Virus record (IMG/VR): IMGVR_UViG_3300020174_000086
Span: 1-22,308 of that record
Origin: a virus
DNA: 22,308 nt
Direction: 5' to 3' (one strand)
Made by a program: the position numbers and the translations under genes
The notes under the pieces: generated by a model
Database searches by the model: none
What the model was told of the DNA's origin: nothing
The model's input: only the letters and a program-made list of their open reading frames with translations
Shown here: positions 7,344-16,831 of the stretch, one piece after another
How positions within the stretch are numbered: position 1 is the stretch's first letter
Layout: each line of letters starts with the position of its first letter

Positions 7344-8425
7344 TGGCATACTATTTCCTCACAGCATCAAAAGATGCATCGGTTTACTTACAACAACCTG
7401 ACCAAAATTGTGGTTTAGATGAAGTATTAGAGGTAAGTAAGGTTTACTATGGTAACATCAAAGATGTATCCAGAGCACTCCTTAAATTTGATGTGAGTAA
7501 CTTCTCATCATCACTATCAAATGGAAGTGTGGGATTCGAAGAAGCAACTCTTATAATGAGAGAAACTGAATCCGAAGAACTACCATTGGATTTTTCAATT
7601 AACATTCATCCAATATCCGAAAGTTGGGAGATGGGTAATGGTACTCGTTTTGATGATATATCTACCTCTGGTGTAACATGGAATTATAGAGAAGGTGATT
7701 CTTCTTTAAGATGGGTAAGTGTAGTTGATAATGGATTGCCTGTATTTGCTGGAACATCCACTGGTTCATTTGCTGGTAGAGGAGGTGTTTGGTATTCTGA
7801 TTTAAGTAGTTTTCAAAATTTTTCATATCAATCTAAAGATATTAATGCAAATATTACTACTATCGTTCAAAGCTGGTTAAGTGGTTCAATTAACAACGAA
7901 GGATTAATTGTAAAACACACAAACGCCGTTGAAGAAGATACAAACGATTATGGTATTCTAAAATTCTTTAGTAAAGAAACCAATACAATCCATCAGCCAA
8001 AAGTTAGAATTGGTTGGAATGATGTTTCTTTTACAACTGGTTCATTAACCGAACTAACATCTGAAGAAATTAAAGTTGGAATCAAAAACTTTAAAAAAGA
8101 ATATAGAGTAAACACAACTCCAAAGTTGAGAGTAGTGGGTAGGGATTTATATCCAGTTAAAACATTCTCAACAACCGCACAATATGGTATTAGTAAATTC
8201 TTACCAACAACATCATATTACCAAATTAGAGATTATCATTCAGATGATATTATTGTTCCATTCTCAAATTACACAAAGTTAAGTTGCGATTCAGCTGGTA
8301 ATTACTTCAATCTTAATTTATCAAATTGGGAAGTGGATAGAGTATATAAAATAGAATTTAAAGTTACCATTAATGGAGTTGATAATTTCTTTGATGAAGA
8401 TTATACATTTAGCGTAATATCGTAA
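7343..8425 (+). CDS. DNRLRE-like beta-sandwich tail/baseplate protein
   Basis: The 360-residue protein starts inside the gp6 stop codon (TAATG). Its N-terminal ~230 residues resemble DNRLRE/CBM-like beta-sandwich domains. There is an opening DASVYLQQ, a strand SRALLKFDVS, and the closing pattern WLSGSINNEGLIVKHTN plus LKFFSKET near residues 176-215. Such domains are known from secreted and cell-surface proteins, often with glycan-related roles. The C-terminal ~130 residues are a separate beta-rich region. Its place directly after gp6 suggests a structural component on the baseplate periphery, perhaps a receptor-binding or glycan-contacting protein in the position where T4 has wedge genes 7-8. 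Family resemblance is seen by eye; the function is inferred. Confidence 0.6.
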   Translation: MAYYFLTASKDASVYLQQPDQNCGLDEVLEVSKVYYGNIKDVSRALLKFDVSNFSSSLSNGSVGFEEATLIMRETESEELPLDFSINIHPISESWEMGNGTRFDDISTSGVTWNYREGDSSLRWVSVVDNGLPVFAGTSTGSFAGRGGVWYSDLSSFQNFSYQSKDINANITTIVQSWLSGSINNEGLIVKHTNAVEEDTNDYGILKFFSKETNTIHQPKVRIGWNDVSFTTGSLTELTSEEIKVGIKNFKKEYRVNTTPKLRVVGRDLYPVKTFSTTAQYGISKFLPTTSYYQIRDYHSDDIIVPFSNYTKLSCDSAGNYFNLNLSNWEVDRVYKIEFKVTINGVDNFFDEDYTFSVIS

Positions 8426-8426
8426 G

Positions 8427-9479
8427 ATGAAAAACAGCGGATTAAAAAATGAACAAAAAGTTCAACAAATTTTAGTAAGTGGTTCTACTGCATTAGTTCA
8501 GAGAAACTCCGCTGGTGTACGTCTATTTAGAGAATCTGATTTAGGTGATGGTATTATAAGTGGACAACTAATTAGACCAAAGTACAATACTAATGAACTA
8601 AAAAAATCAATAGATACTGAAATATTTGAATTAATTCCACAAGAAGCTCCTGATTTACCAGCGATGGTTCTTAAAACAATTTATGATGATGCTTTGGAAA
8701 GAATTGATGATTTAACTTTAGAGGTTACTAATTTAAATACAGAAGTAGGTAACTTAAATTCAAAAATTTCTGAATTAGAAATTGTAAGTGAAAGTTTGAA
8801 AATAGAAGCGGATAATCAAATATTAAAAGCTAATGTTTCAGAACAACAAGCCATTACCGCAAATGAGCAAGTAGCAACTACTACTATTGATTTAACAAAC
8901 GCTATTCAAAACTCAATTAATGAGGCAGTTCAAAGAGTATCTTTATTTGCAAGAAATGAATCTTTGGAACAAGAAGTTGCTAATCTAAGAGAACAATTAT
9001 TTGGATTGGCAGCTCAAACGGCAGAAGGTGCTCAAAGTGGTGGTAACAATTTATTTACGGTAAAAGTAATTGGTGGAGGTTCAGACCCGGATTATGATAT
9101 TAAAGCAACATCATCTCATTGGGATAGAAAAGGCGAAGATACATTAAATGTACAATTAGAAGTTAACAATGTTACTGCTGCGAATAAAATAACAAATATT
9201 CAGTTTAATTTCACCAATGGGCCTAAATGGCTTAAGGTAAGACAGGGATATTCTACAACGATAGAACCACAAGTATCTGCTATATATGGGTTAAAATTTG
9301 ATAATACTGTTATTGGTACAATGGACCCAAAAAGAGTTAATGCATTTATTGGAAAAAAGTGGTCTAGTGAAGCAAAGGACCATACTAATACCCAATTACA
9401 AGTTAAAGCTACATTTGCAGATGGAAGTACTGATACTGTAATTCTGAGAACAAAGTTAAGAAAAAACAGAAAAGGATAA
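8427..9479 (+). CDS. Coiled-coil plus beta-domain probable tail/baseplate protein
   Basis: The 350-residue protein has three visible parts. The N-terminal region (about 1-85) contains short beta/turn segments (LVSGSTALVQRNSAGVRLF). A long helical heptad region (about 88-200) includes LTLEVTNLNTEVGNLNSKIS and later NESLEQEVANLREQLFG. A C-terminal beta domain starts after the glycine linker (about 205-350) and ends in a basic KLRKNRKG tail. A central coiled coil with a terminal beta domain suits a trimeric fibre or connector on the baseplate. It begins 1 nt after the previous stop and ends 1 nt before the next start. No named family is recognised. Confidence 0.65.
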   Translation: MKNSGLKNEQKVQQILVSGSTALVQRNSAGVRLFRESDLGDGIISGQLIRPKYNTNELKKSIDTEIFELIPQEAPDLPAMVLKTIYDDALERIDDLTLEVTNLNTEVGNLNSKISELEIVSESLKIEADNQILKANVSEQQAITANEQVATTTIDLTNAIQNSINEAVQRVSLFARNESLEQEVANLREQLFGLAAQTAEGAQSGGNNLFTVKVIGGGSDPDYDIKATSSHWDRKGEDTLNVQLEVNNVTAANKITNIQFNFTNGPKWLKVRQGYSTTIEPQVSAIYGLKFDNTVIGTMDPKRVNAFIGKKWSSEAKDHTNTQLQVKATFADGSTDTVILRTKLRKNRKG

Positions 9480-9480
9480 A

Positions 9481-10641
9481 ATGGCAATTAAAACATTTAA
9501 AGAAATAATCGAAAACAAAGGGTATCGAATCTCTTCGAAAGATAGAGAAATTTTCGAACAAGGTACTCTACAATCATTCTTCGGATTTTCGGATTCGGAT
9601 ATGATTGAGTTTATCGTTTATGATGCCAATGATAATCAACTACCTCAAGGTGAATTTGGTGAGTTGGTTAGATACATTCCATTGAATTCGGAAAACATTA
9701 AAGATTACTTTTTAATAGCTGATGGTACTGTATTTCAAGCTTTAAATTTTCCAAACGAATACTTTATAGATGTTGAAAGATTAATAAAGGAAGCCGGATA
9801 TAATAATGGTATTTTTAAAACACAAATTACACTATTGAATAAAAGAGTAGGGTATGAATCGGCAAATGAAAAATTGTGGATTAAAGAAATATCACCATCC
9901 AGAACCGAAGTAAGATTATTGCCAATAATGAATGATGTTTCCAAAAAAACAGATTTATTAACAAGATATAATATTATGTTAAGTGGTTCTGATTTCAGAG
10001 ATGATATTATTCCATTTATTGCATCTTTTATAGAATCAATAAACCCATCGGAGGTTTCTTTATTTATCAAAAAAACTTATGGTGAAAAATGGTACAACAA
10101 TTTTGTTTCCGAATTTGGCATCAGAGGTATGGATAGTTTAGTAACTAAAATTTATAATGAATTTAGAAAAGCTGTTATTAATGAATTTTCAAATAGAGTA
10201 TCTTCTATTACAGATGTTAATTATGGTAAGAAAAAACAAACAAAACCATCATTAAAATATTCTAAAGAAGATGTTTATAAAATTTCTCAAAAAATTATAG
10301 TAGAAGTAATTCAAAAATATTTACCCAATAGAACAATACAAACATCTACTCAAGTTGAACCTGTATTTGATGCCAGTCAAGATACATTAAGTACAGTGGT
10401 TAGGAGAAGAGAATCCGATGTTACAATACAACCAAAAGTTCCTCAAGTAAATGTTACAAAAGAAAAACCACCAAAGCCGGTTGAAGAAAAACAACTTGAA
10501 AAACAAATAATGGAGGAAGTTCCATCAGAACTACCAGTTCCTAAATTTAGTAAACCAAATCCTATTAAATCAACCAAAACTCCAAAAGGATTGGGTAATT
10601 TATTTGGAAGAAAACGAAATAGAAAATTAGATAGATTATAA
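9481..10641 (+). CDS. Probable baseplate/tail protein with basic disordered C-terminus
   Basis: This 386-residue protein has an N-terminal alpha/beta domain (about 1-150) with a characteristic run: FIDVERLIKEAGYNNGIFKT, then a strand pair and EISPSRTEVRLLP. I recall this kind of segment from structural proteins near the baseplate genes of other T4-like phages, though not a numbered T4 gene. Residues about 155-265 are helical. The remainder is Pro/Lys/Glu-rich and likely disordered, ending in a strongly basic KGLGNLFGRKRNRKLDRL that may dock to a partner or to nucleic acid. It sits in the uninterrupted wedge-gene block with 1-nt gaps on both sides, supporting a virion assembly role. Confidence 0.65.
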   Translation: MAIKTFKEIIENKGYRISSKDREIFEQGTLQSFFGFSDSDMIEFIVYDANDNQLPQGEFGELVRYIPLNSENIKDYFLIADGTVFQALNFPNEYFIDVERLIKEAGYNNGIFKTQITLLNKRVGYESANEKLWIKEISPSRTEVRLLPIMNDVSKKTDLLTRYNIMLSGSDFRDDIIPFIASFIESINPSEVSLFIKKTYGEKWYNNFVSEFGIRGMDSLVTKIYNEFRKAVINEFSNRVSSITDVNYGKKKQTKPSLKYSKEDVYKISQKIIVEVIQKYLPNRTIQTSTQVEPVFDASQDTLSTVVRRRESDVTIQPKVPQVNVTKEKPPKPVEEKQLEKQIMEEVPSELPVPKFSKPNPIKSTKTPKGLGNLFGRKRNRKLDRL

Positions 10642-10642
10642 A

Positions 10643-12013
10643 ATGGCAGTACCTGTAAAAAATATAGGATTTGATGAGGTGTATAACCCCAATAATGATG
10701 ATGGAACTACGCCAAATGGTGGTGGTAACACTGGCGGTGGTGGGGGTGGAGGTCCTCAATCTGGTGGGGGTGGCTCTACTGTCCAAAGTAGTACTACTTC
10801 AAATATATTTGTATTTAATATATCATCTAATGAAAAATCATTTACAACATTATTAAATGGCAATGCAGTTGCTAATAGTAAATTAATTAGAATTGCTAGA
10901 AAAGATATTGCACTAGAAAATAAAAGAATTCAAATAAAAAAGACTGGGTTTAAAAACAACAATGAATATTATATTGTTGAAATGATTTCAGATGGTGGAC
11001 CAATTATTGATAATCCAAATTTTGACCAACCATTGGGTATAGGTACTAAAGATGTTTTACTTACAAAATATAGAAATGGTGAAGTAGTTGGTAAACCAAT
11101 ATCAATTAAAAATAATACATCTGTACAATTAGAATTTAATTTAACTAAAGTAACAGATGGGGATGAATACGAAGAACCAAAATCATATAATACATCTTTT
11201 AATATAAGTGGAGGGCAAGCATCGGTAAGTGTTCTTAAAAATGGAAATAAAAATGCTGAATTTTTCCCCAAAAAAGGAGCTAGTAGTTACTCCGATGTTG
11301 AGGGTACTAAATACACGATTCGTTCATCCGATACAACACTATATAGAATAACAAATATATTATACACATCCGCAACTAAAGAACAATCATTATCAGCTAA
11401 TGTTGGTGAAAGTTTAGAAATAACTGTAACTTTAAATTCGGATTATATATTTGATATTATTGTTGAAGAGGTATTCCAAGGTACTCCAGCAAAAGACCCA
11501 CAAATTCAATTGGTAAAGGATGGTGCTAGAGAATATAATATAAACTCCAAAACAGGTGTACCTTTAATGTTCAGAAAAAATGCAGATGTTGAGGCAATTA
11601 CTGTAATTATTGGTGAGGATGTATTTGAGTTTGATGATTTGGATAGTGGAGATTTATGTGGTGTAACTATACCACATTCAGCCTTTAGAAAAATAGGAAA
11701 ATATAATGTTAAGATTTTTCCATTTTCATTTGATGATTATGAAAATCAAGTTAGGCCTGCTGAACCTGCTGATAGAATTGAAACTAAAAAGACAGAAATT
11801 AAATATAACATAAAAGAAGAAGTTTCGGAAGAGGCTCCAACATTTGAAGATAAATATAACAAATATAAACCAAAACCAGGTGGTGGTTCTGGTGGTGGAG
11901 GAGGTAGACCTGTATTTTTAGATTCAGGAGCTGATTCATTTGACCCAACAAATCCGTTTACTAATAGAGGGGATTTTGTTAATGGACCTAATATAAACGA
12001 AGCATTAAGATAA
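10643..12013 (+). CDS. Probable tail/baseplate protein with glycine-rich linkers
   Basis: The product has 456 residues. A short N-terminal peptide (MAVPVKNIGFDEVYNPN) is followed by a glycine-rich linker (residues about 26-46, with runs such as GGGGGGG). Several beta-strand-rich segments follow (about 50-370) that resemble consecutive immunoglobulin-like sandwiches, and a second Gly-rich linker (about 412-422) leads to a short C-terminal peptide ending in GPNINEALR. This layout, with anchoring peptides separated from globular beta domains by flexible glycine, fits a peripheral baseplate or fibre protein. No family is recognised. It has 1-nt gaps to both neighbours in the wedge block. The frame stays open and codon use is even across the GC-richer linker, so the low complexity is not a frameshift artefact. 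Confidence 0.65.
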   Translation: MAVPVKNIGFDEVYNPNNDDGTTPNGGGNTGGGGGGGPQSGGGGSTVQSSTTSNIFVFNISSNEKSFTTLLNGNAVANSKLIRIARKDIALENKRIQIKKTGFKNNNEYYIVEMISDGGPIIDNPNFDQPLGIGTKDVLLTKYRNGEVVGKPISIKNNTSVQLEFNLTKVTDGDEYEEPKSYNTSFNISGGQASVSVLKNGNKNAEFFPKKGASSYSDVEGTKYTIRSSDTTLYRITNILYTSATKEQSLSANVGESLEITVTLNSDYIFDIIVEEVFQGTPAKDPQIQLVKDGAREYNINSKTGVPLMFRKNADVEAITVIIGEDVFEFDDLDSGDLCGVTIPHSAFRKIGKYNVKIFPFSFDDYENQVRPAEPADRIETKKTEIKYNIKEEVSEEAPTFEDKYNKYKPKPGGGSGGGGGRPVFLDSGADSFDPTNPFTNRGDFVNGPNINEALR

Positions 12014-12014
12014 G

Positions 12015-15000
12015 ATGGCACAAGAAAAATTACCTTTTGGAATGGGAGGAGCTGGTGGTAACAATAACACTGGTAATACCAATGTGCCTCAAAATAATCC
12101 ATCAACAATTAATCAACCTGTAAACCCAATTAATTTTCCAACAAAACCAACAAACAATAAGGGATTAAAATCAAACCTACCAAATGTATCATTATCAGAT
12201 AGACCATCTCCAAAAAAGTTAATCGAAAAATTAGATGAAGGAATTGCCGATGATGAAACAATTGGTGTATCAAATCGTGCTATTGATTTAGTAATTAATG
12301 TAATTGATGAAACATATGTAAATGTTCCTGATATTGTAAAGATACAATATCCAAAAGAAGTCAGAGGTGCTGATTTCGTTGGGTATGATGTAGATTTTAA
12401 TATTCAATTTGATGTAGTAAATGGTGATAGTAGTACTTTTGTTGAAGTTGGTATTGGTAGAGTAAAATCTGCATTTAGAACTAGGGATAAAAGTATAACC
12501 TTAAATGTAAAGGAAGTATTAATTAATTACCTTGATATGGAGGGTGAATTTAACCCTGCAAGAAAAGGAGCTCCTGAGGGCGTTGATGTTGGCGATAAAA
12601 TTAGAATCCCAATATCATTAACTCCAATTACTCAAAATTTAAGAAAAGAACAAATAAAAGGAGAAACAGAAACATTTACAGTTCTTTTTGATAAAGGTGA
12701 TTTAACCATTCCAAGAAATGTTGCAATCAATAGATTAGCTGAAGGATTTATATCTCAATTCACAAATTGTGAATTTGATGATTCTAAATATCTTACTCAT
12801 TTACTACATTTAGGTAAAGGTGATAATAAAGTAATTACAACTTGGGTAGGTAGTGAAAATTCTTTAATTCTTAAATTATACGAACCACTACCAACTTCTG
12901 TTAGAACTAATGATAAAGTTTGGATTACAAAAATACAAGCTAATCCAATTATAGAAACCATTACTTTGGTTGGTGATGGTATAGATTATTGTCCACCACT
13001 AAAGGGACCTAATTTTACTTTAGAATCTGATAATGGTATTGGATACCAAGTATATGATGAATTATTGGCAAGTGGTTCTACAACAAACACATCATTAGTT
13101 CAGAAATATATTTCTAAAAAAGGAATTGATACTGAAAAATTAAATATAGAATATGTAACTGGTTCCGAATATTATTTTGATAATTTTATACACTTTGGTT
13201 CAGCTGAAGAAAGAATAAAAAACTTTTGGTATAAGATTGAACTATTGGAATCATATCAATCAAAATATAATTCACTAACTACTTCAACTGCAGAATTGGG
13301 ATATGTTCTTGCCGAAGGTAGTACATATGATGGGTATGTGATTATAACTGAAGATGATAGTTCTTTAGGGTTAGATTCTACAACGACAACGGCGGCATCT
13401 GTTATTGAAGCAAATAAACAATTGGATAATATTAATAATCTAATTGGTACATTTGATGGGTTTGAAAAATGGTTGTACACATCAACTGATGATTTAGCGT
13501 ATCCAAAGAGTGGTAATACAATTGTGGCATCAACCAACTCTGAAGCAATAGCTTGGTACAATAGTAGTGTTAACGATAGCGCAACCTTTGATAGAAACAA
13601 CATTGATTATCTTAACAACAATCTTCCAGAGTTTATTAAGGAAGATTATCAGAATGAAGATTTTATGTTGTTTATGGATATGTTGGGACATCACTTTGAT
13701 GTTATTTGGGTTTATATAAATTCATTAAATAAGTTAAAAAATCCACAACACAAATCCGATAAAGGATTCTCTAATGAATTGGTTTATCATATGCTAGAAT
13801 CTTTGGGTTGGGAAGGTAAGAAAGCTTACGATTCTCAATTCCTATGGGAATATGCTTTAGGACAATATAAAGATGGTACACAAAAATACCAACAATCACT
13901 TAAATCAGCAAATGAAGAAGTTTGGAGAAGAATCCTTAACAATCTACCTTATTTACTAAAACACAAAGGTACTGCTCGTTCGTTGAAAGCAGTAATGGCT
14001 TGTTATGGTGTTCCACAATCACTTCTTACAATTATGGAGTTTGGTGGACCAACTGACCCAACCGATGGTGGTACTCAACCATTTACATTTGAGGATAGAA
14101 CAGCTGCTTTAGTATTTAGTGGTTCTCAATATGTAAGTACTGAATGGAAAAATTCACCATTACCATTGAGTATTGAAATGAATGTTAAATTCAACGAAGC
14201 TCAGAATCATAGTTTAGTAAAGGGTATATCGGGTGCTAGTACTTATTTTGAGTTAGATGCTATACAAACTACTGGTTCATTTGGTAAGATTGTATTCTCT
14301 ATGTATTCTGGTAGTGGATTGACTCCTTCTGGAGACCCACAAACCATTGAAACTACACAAAGAAAACTATTTGATGGTGAATATAAAACAATTGCTATTA
14401 CAAGAGCAGATGATACTGTTAGTTCTGGTTCGTATTCATTGTATCTAAAACAATCATTAAATAATAGATTAGTTATTAATGAATCTGTAACAAAACTTAT
14501 TAGTAGTTCATTTTGGGATGATTCTACTGAATTACAAATAGGTAGCGCATCTTATACAACAATTGATGAGTTCAGATTATGGAGTACTCCATTAGAAGAT
14601 GGTGTAATAACAACTCACACAAAACTTCCAGACGCAACAAATGGTAATAACTATACTGCATCTGCATCTGAATTGATATTAAGACATGATTTTGAATATC
14701 CAAAAAATAGACACACAGATGGAGATACTGAAATTATAAATGTTTCGGTTAGTAATCTATATAATGTAACATCATCAATAGCTGTTGGATTCACAAGTCA
14801 ATCTGTATATCCATATAATTACGAAACATATGAAAGAAGTGTAACCGCTCAGGTACCTTCTTTAGGATTCAATCAAGCCGATAAAATTAGATTTGAATCA
14901 CAAACTTTAGTTGGTGATTTATCTCATAAAGTTAGAGCAACTCAAAAATCATTGGATAGAGCACCAATCGATTCATCTCGATTAGGATTATTCTTCTCAC

Positions 15001-16133
15001 CAATCAAAGAGTTGAATATGGATATTATTAAATCTTTTGGTAATTTTAATATTGATAATTATATCGGAGCACCTGCTGATGAATATAAAGATGAATACAC
15101 CGAACTAAAAAATCTAAGAGAATTTTATTTCCAAAGATTAAATAGAGATATTTACGAATACATAAGATTAATCAGATACATAGATAAATCACTATTTGAT
15201 GTATTAGAAGATTTAGTTCCTGCTAGAGCAAAAGTTTCTAAAGGTTTATTAATTGAACCACATTATTTAGAAAGAAGTAAAACTAAATGGAAAAAACCAA
15301 CATCTGAGAAAAGAGATTATGAAACTAATCTAAATGTTGAAGAAGATGTAATTCTAATCGGTGATAATAATCAGTTCGAAGGAAAGTTGGATGTAGATGA
15401 TACAACTACCCTATCATATCAATATGATAATTATACAGCTAATTTAGATGCAGAAAGTGATATTAATTTGGTATCAACCAATCCACAATATGATTCATCT
15501 ATTGATGTAAATGAAGATACCGAATTAGTGGGAACATACCCAACATATGTATTTGAAATAAATGTACCTAAAGGAGATAAGTTAGATGCAACAGCTGCTT
15601 CCTTTGGATTTGAACAAATTGGAATGGAACCTGATTCTTTAGCAAATGCTGGATTTGGATTATATGCATCACTACCAGCAACTGGTTCGGTAACTAAATT
15701 AGATATTTTTGGAAATCGTTTCGTTACGAGAGAACAAATATATTTAATAAAAGAACAATATATCGAAAAAATAAAAGTACAAACTAAAGGCTGGCCTGCA
15801 ACTACTACTAATGAACAAGTTGAATATGAATTGCAGGATGTAACTAAATTTAGATATAGAGTATCAAGAGTAGGGGTTGGACAATCTATACCAACAATAG
15901 GTAATGATGTAGTAGAGGTTACTCCATTAAATGGTTATTTTCCAACACACTATCGTTACAAAAACAATTTATCAGAAGGGTTGCAAAAATCATTCTTTAA
16001 GGGTTCACAACAAACCCAAGATACAACCCCAGATGGGTTACCACCTGTTGAAACATTTACTACTAATCCAAATATTCTTAGAGTTGCGGATACTGGTAGA
16101 GGTTCTGGTGAACCAATCTTAGAGGTAGATTAA
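12015..16133 (+). CDS. Large baseplate-wedge-like tail protein with inserted LamG-like domain
   Basis: At 1372 residues this is the largest protein here and lies where T4-like phages encode the big wedge protein gp7 (1032 in T4). Residues 1-60 are Asn/Pro/Gly-rich. Residues about 85-400 are beta-rich with FIHFGSAEERIKNFWYKIEL near 390. Residues about 545-670 are helical, with LMLF-type core, then NNLPYLLKHKGTARSLKAVM and ACYGVP. That segment recalls the tail-protein-I/wedge fold (a domain arranging KGT-x-RS near its end). A LamG/concanavalin-like sandwich follows (about 693-865: TAALVFSGSQYVSTEW to TIDEFRLWSTPLED). The helical wedge part then resumes to VPARAKVSKGLLIEPHYLER at about 1070-1090. 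Five 19-residue repeats (1103-1197) and a C-terminal region follow. It probably forms the wedge arm and bears a glycan- or receptor-contacting domain; homology to gp7 is inferred from context. Confidence 0.75.
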   Translation: MAQEKLPFGMGGAGGNNNTGNTNVPQNNPSTINQPVNPINFPTKPTNNKGLKSNLPNVSLSDRPSPKKLIEKLDEGIADDETIGVSNRAIDLVINVIDETYVNVPDIVKIQYPKEVRGADFVGYDVDFNIQFDVVNGDSSTFVEVGIGRVKSAFRTRDKSITLNVKEVLINYLDMEGEFNPARKGAPEGVDVGDKIRIPISLTPITQNLRKEQIKGETETFTVLFDKGDLTIPRNVAINRLAEGFISQFTNCEFDDSKYLTHLLHLGKGDNKVITTWVGSENSLILKLYEPLPTSVRTNDKVWITKIQANPIIETITLVGDGIDYCPPLKGPNFTLESDNGIGYQVYDELLASGSTTNTSLVQKYISKKGIDTEKLNIEYVTGSEYYFDNFIHFGSAEERIKNFWYKIELLESYQSKYNSLTTSTAELGYVLAEGSTYDGYVIITEDDSSLGLDSTTTTAASVIEANKQLDNINNLIGTFDGFEKWLYTSTDDLAYPKSGNTIVASTNSEAIAWYNSSVNDSATFDRNNIDYLNNNLPEFIKEDYQNEDFMLFMDMLGHHFDVIWVYINSLNKLKNPQHKSDKGFSNELVYHMLESLGWEGKKAYDSQFLWEYALGQYKDGTQKYQQSLKSANEEVWRRILNNLPYLLKHKGTARSLKAVMACYGVPQSLLTIMEFGGPTDPTDGGTQPFTFEDRTAALVFSGSQYVSTEWKNSPLPLSIEMNVKFNEAQNHSLVKGISGASTYFELDAIQTTGSFGKIVFSMYSGSGLTPSGDPQTIETTQRKLFDGEYKTIAITRADDTVSSGSYSLYLKQSLNNRLVINESVTKLISSSFWDDSTELQIGSASYTTIDEFRLWSTPLEDGVITTHTKLPDATNGNNYTASASELILRHDFEYPKNRHTDGDTEIINVSVSNLYNVTSSIAVGFTSQSVYPYNYETYERSVTAQVPSLGFNQADKIRFESQTLVGDLSHKVRATQKSLDRAPIDSSRLGLFFSPIKELNMDIIKSFGNFNIDNYIGAPADEYKDEYTELKNLREFYFQRLNRDIYEYIRLIRYIDKSLFDVLEDLVPARAKVSKGLLIEPHYLERSKTKWKKPTSEKRDYETNLNVEEDVILIGDNNQFEGKLDVDDTTTLSYQYDNYTANLDAESDINLVSTNPQYDSSIDVNEDTELVGTYPTYVFEINVPKGDKLDATAASFGFEQIGMEPDSLANAGFGLYASLPATGSVTKLDIFGNRFVTREQIYLIKEQYIEKIKVQTKGWPATTTNEQVEYELQDVTKFRYRVSRVGVGQSIPTIGNDVVEVTPLNGYFPTHYRYKNNLSEGLQKSFFKGSQQTQDTTPDGLPPVETFTTNPNILRVADTGRGSGEPILEVD
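15321..15605 (+). repeat. Five tandem 57-bp units encoding 19-residue repeats
   Basis: Within the large wedge-like protein, residues 1103-1197 split into five consecutive 19-residue units starting at 15321, 15378, 15435, 15492 and 15549. The pattern is xxxLDVxxDxxLxxxxxxY, for example EGKLDVDDTTTLSYQYDNY and DSSIDVNEDTELVGTYPTY. The first four keep Leu/Ile-(Asp/Asn), an acidic cluster, a mid leucine and a terminal aromatic; the fifth (VFEINVPKGDKLDATAASF) is degenerate. The units probably form successive beta strands of a shaft or sandwich. Confidence 0.75.
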
Positions 16134-16151
16134 TTAAATTTGAAAAAAGTT

Positions 16152-16160
16152 ATATTTATA
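16152..16160 (+). promoter_or_regulatory. Putative phage late promoter element (copy 4)
   Basis: Exact ATATTTATA in the 55-nt gap between the large wedge-like gene and the structural gene at 16189, ending 28 nt before the ATG. This gene is likely to need its own strong late promoter. Confidence 0.6.
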
Positions 16161-16188
16161 GTATATCACAAAAGGGTAAAATAAAAAT

Positions 16189-16818
16189 ATGGGATATTTA
16201 GATAACACATCAATTACAGTCGATGCCATCCTTACTAAAAAGGGTAGACAAAAATTGGCATCCGGTCAAGACCTTGGAATCACCAAATTCGCATTGGGTG
16301 ATGATGAGATTGACTACACATTGTATGAGCCAGCGCACCCAAAGGGTTCGGCGTATTATGACTCAGCAATTAAGGCGATTCCAATTCTGGAAGCTAGTCC
16401 TGACGAAACGCAAGTATTAAGATATAAGCTAGTTACATTACCATCAGGTACAACTCAAATTCCAATCGTATCATTGGGTATCGCTTCGATTCCAGTGTAT
16501 CAAGATGAAGGGCAGGTGGCACTTTCACCTACAACTTCACCATTGGGAAATACGAATGCAGGATATACTGTTGTATTAGCAGACCAGAGAGCTGGTACAT
16601 TAGCAGTAACGCAAGGAGCAACAGCAGCTGGTTCAATTCCAGTGTTCTTAGGAGAAGAAGTAACTACTACCGCACAAGTTGTGAGTGGTTTAGGATTTAC
16701 ATTCTCACCTAATCCTTCGTTAACTACTAACATTACAACTACTTTGACTGTGTATGGTAACGAAACTGGAGGTTCAGTAACTATTCCAGTGGTGGTAACT
16801 TATAGAAGTAACGTATAA
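16189..16818 (+). CDS. Probable virion structural protein, 209 residues
   Basis: The N-terminus YLDNTSITVDAILTKKGRQK, followed by ITKFALGDDEIDYTLYEP and then the KAIPILEASPDETQVLRYKL region, is a recognisable conserved block. I recall it from structural proteins of marine and environmental T4-like phages, annotated only as structural or hypothetical. Residues about 85-209 are Thr/Val/Gly-rich with beta-sandwich character. There is no signal peptide or catalytic motif. Its third positions seem richer in C and G than those of the preceding tail genes, which together with its own upstream element suggests high expression. It heads a two-gene unit ending at the terminator at 18067. Its place in the particle is not known to me. 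Confidence 0.7.
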   Translation: MGYLDNTSITVDAILTKKGRQKLASGQDLGITKFALGDDEIDYTLYEPAHPKGSAYYDSAIKAIPILEASPDETQVLRYKLVTLPSGTTQIPIVSLGIASIPVYQDEGQVALSPTTSPLGNTNAGYTVVLADQRAGTLAVTQGATAAGSIPVFLGEEVTTTAQVVSGLGFTFSPNPSLTTNITTTLTVYGNETGGSVTIPVVVTYRSNV

Positions 16819-16831
16819 AAGGAAATAAACG

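Noticed and set aside
10720-10790. Possible frameshift or foreign insert at the GC-richer glycine stretch
   Set aside because: The frame stays open and the stretch encodes a flexible Gly/Ser linker, mirrored by a second Gly-rich linker near the C-terminus of the same protein.
15931-16122. Separate 63-codon + frame inside the 1372-residue gene
   Set aside because: It is fully contained in a gene with consistent coding character and has no start signals of its own.
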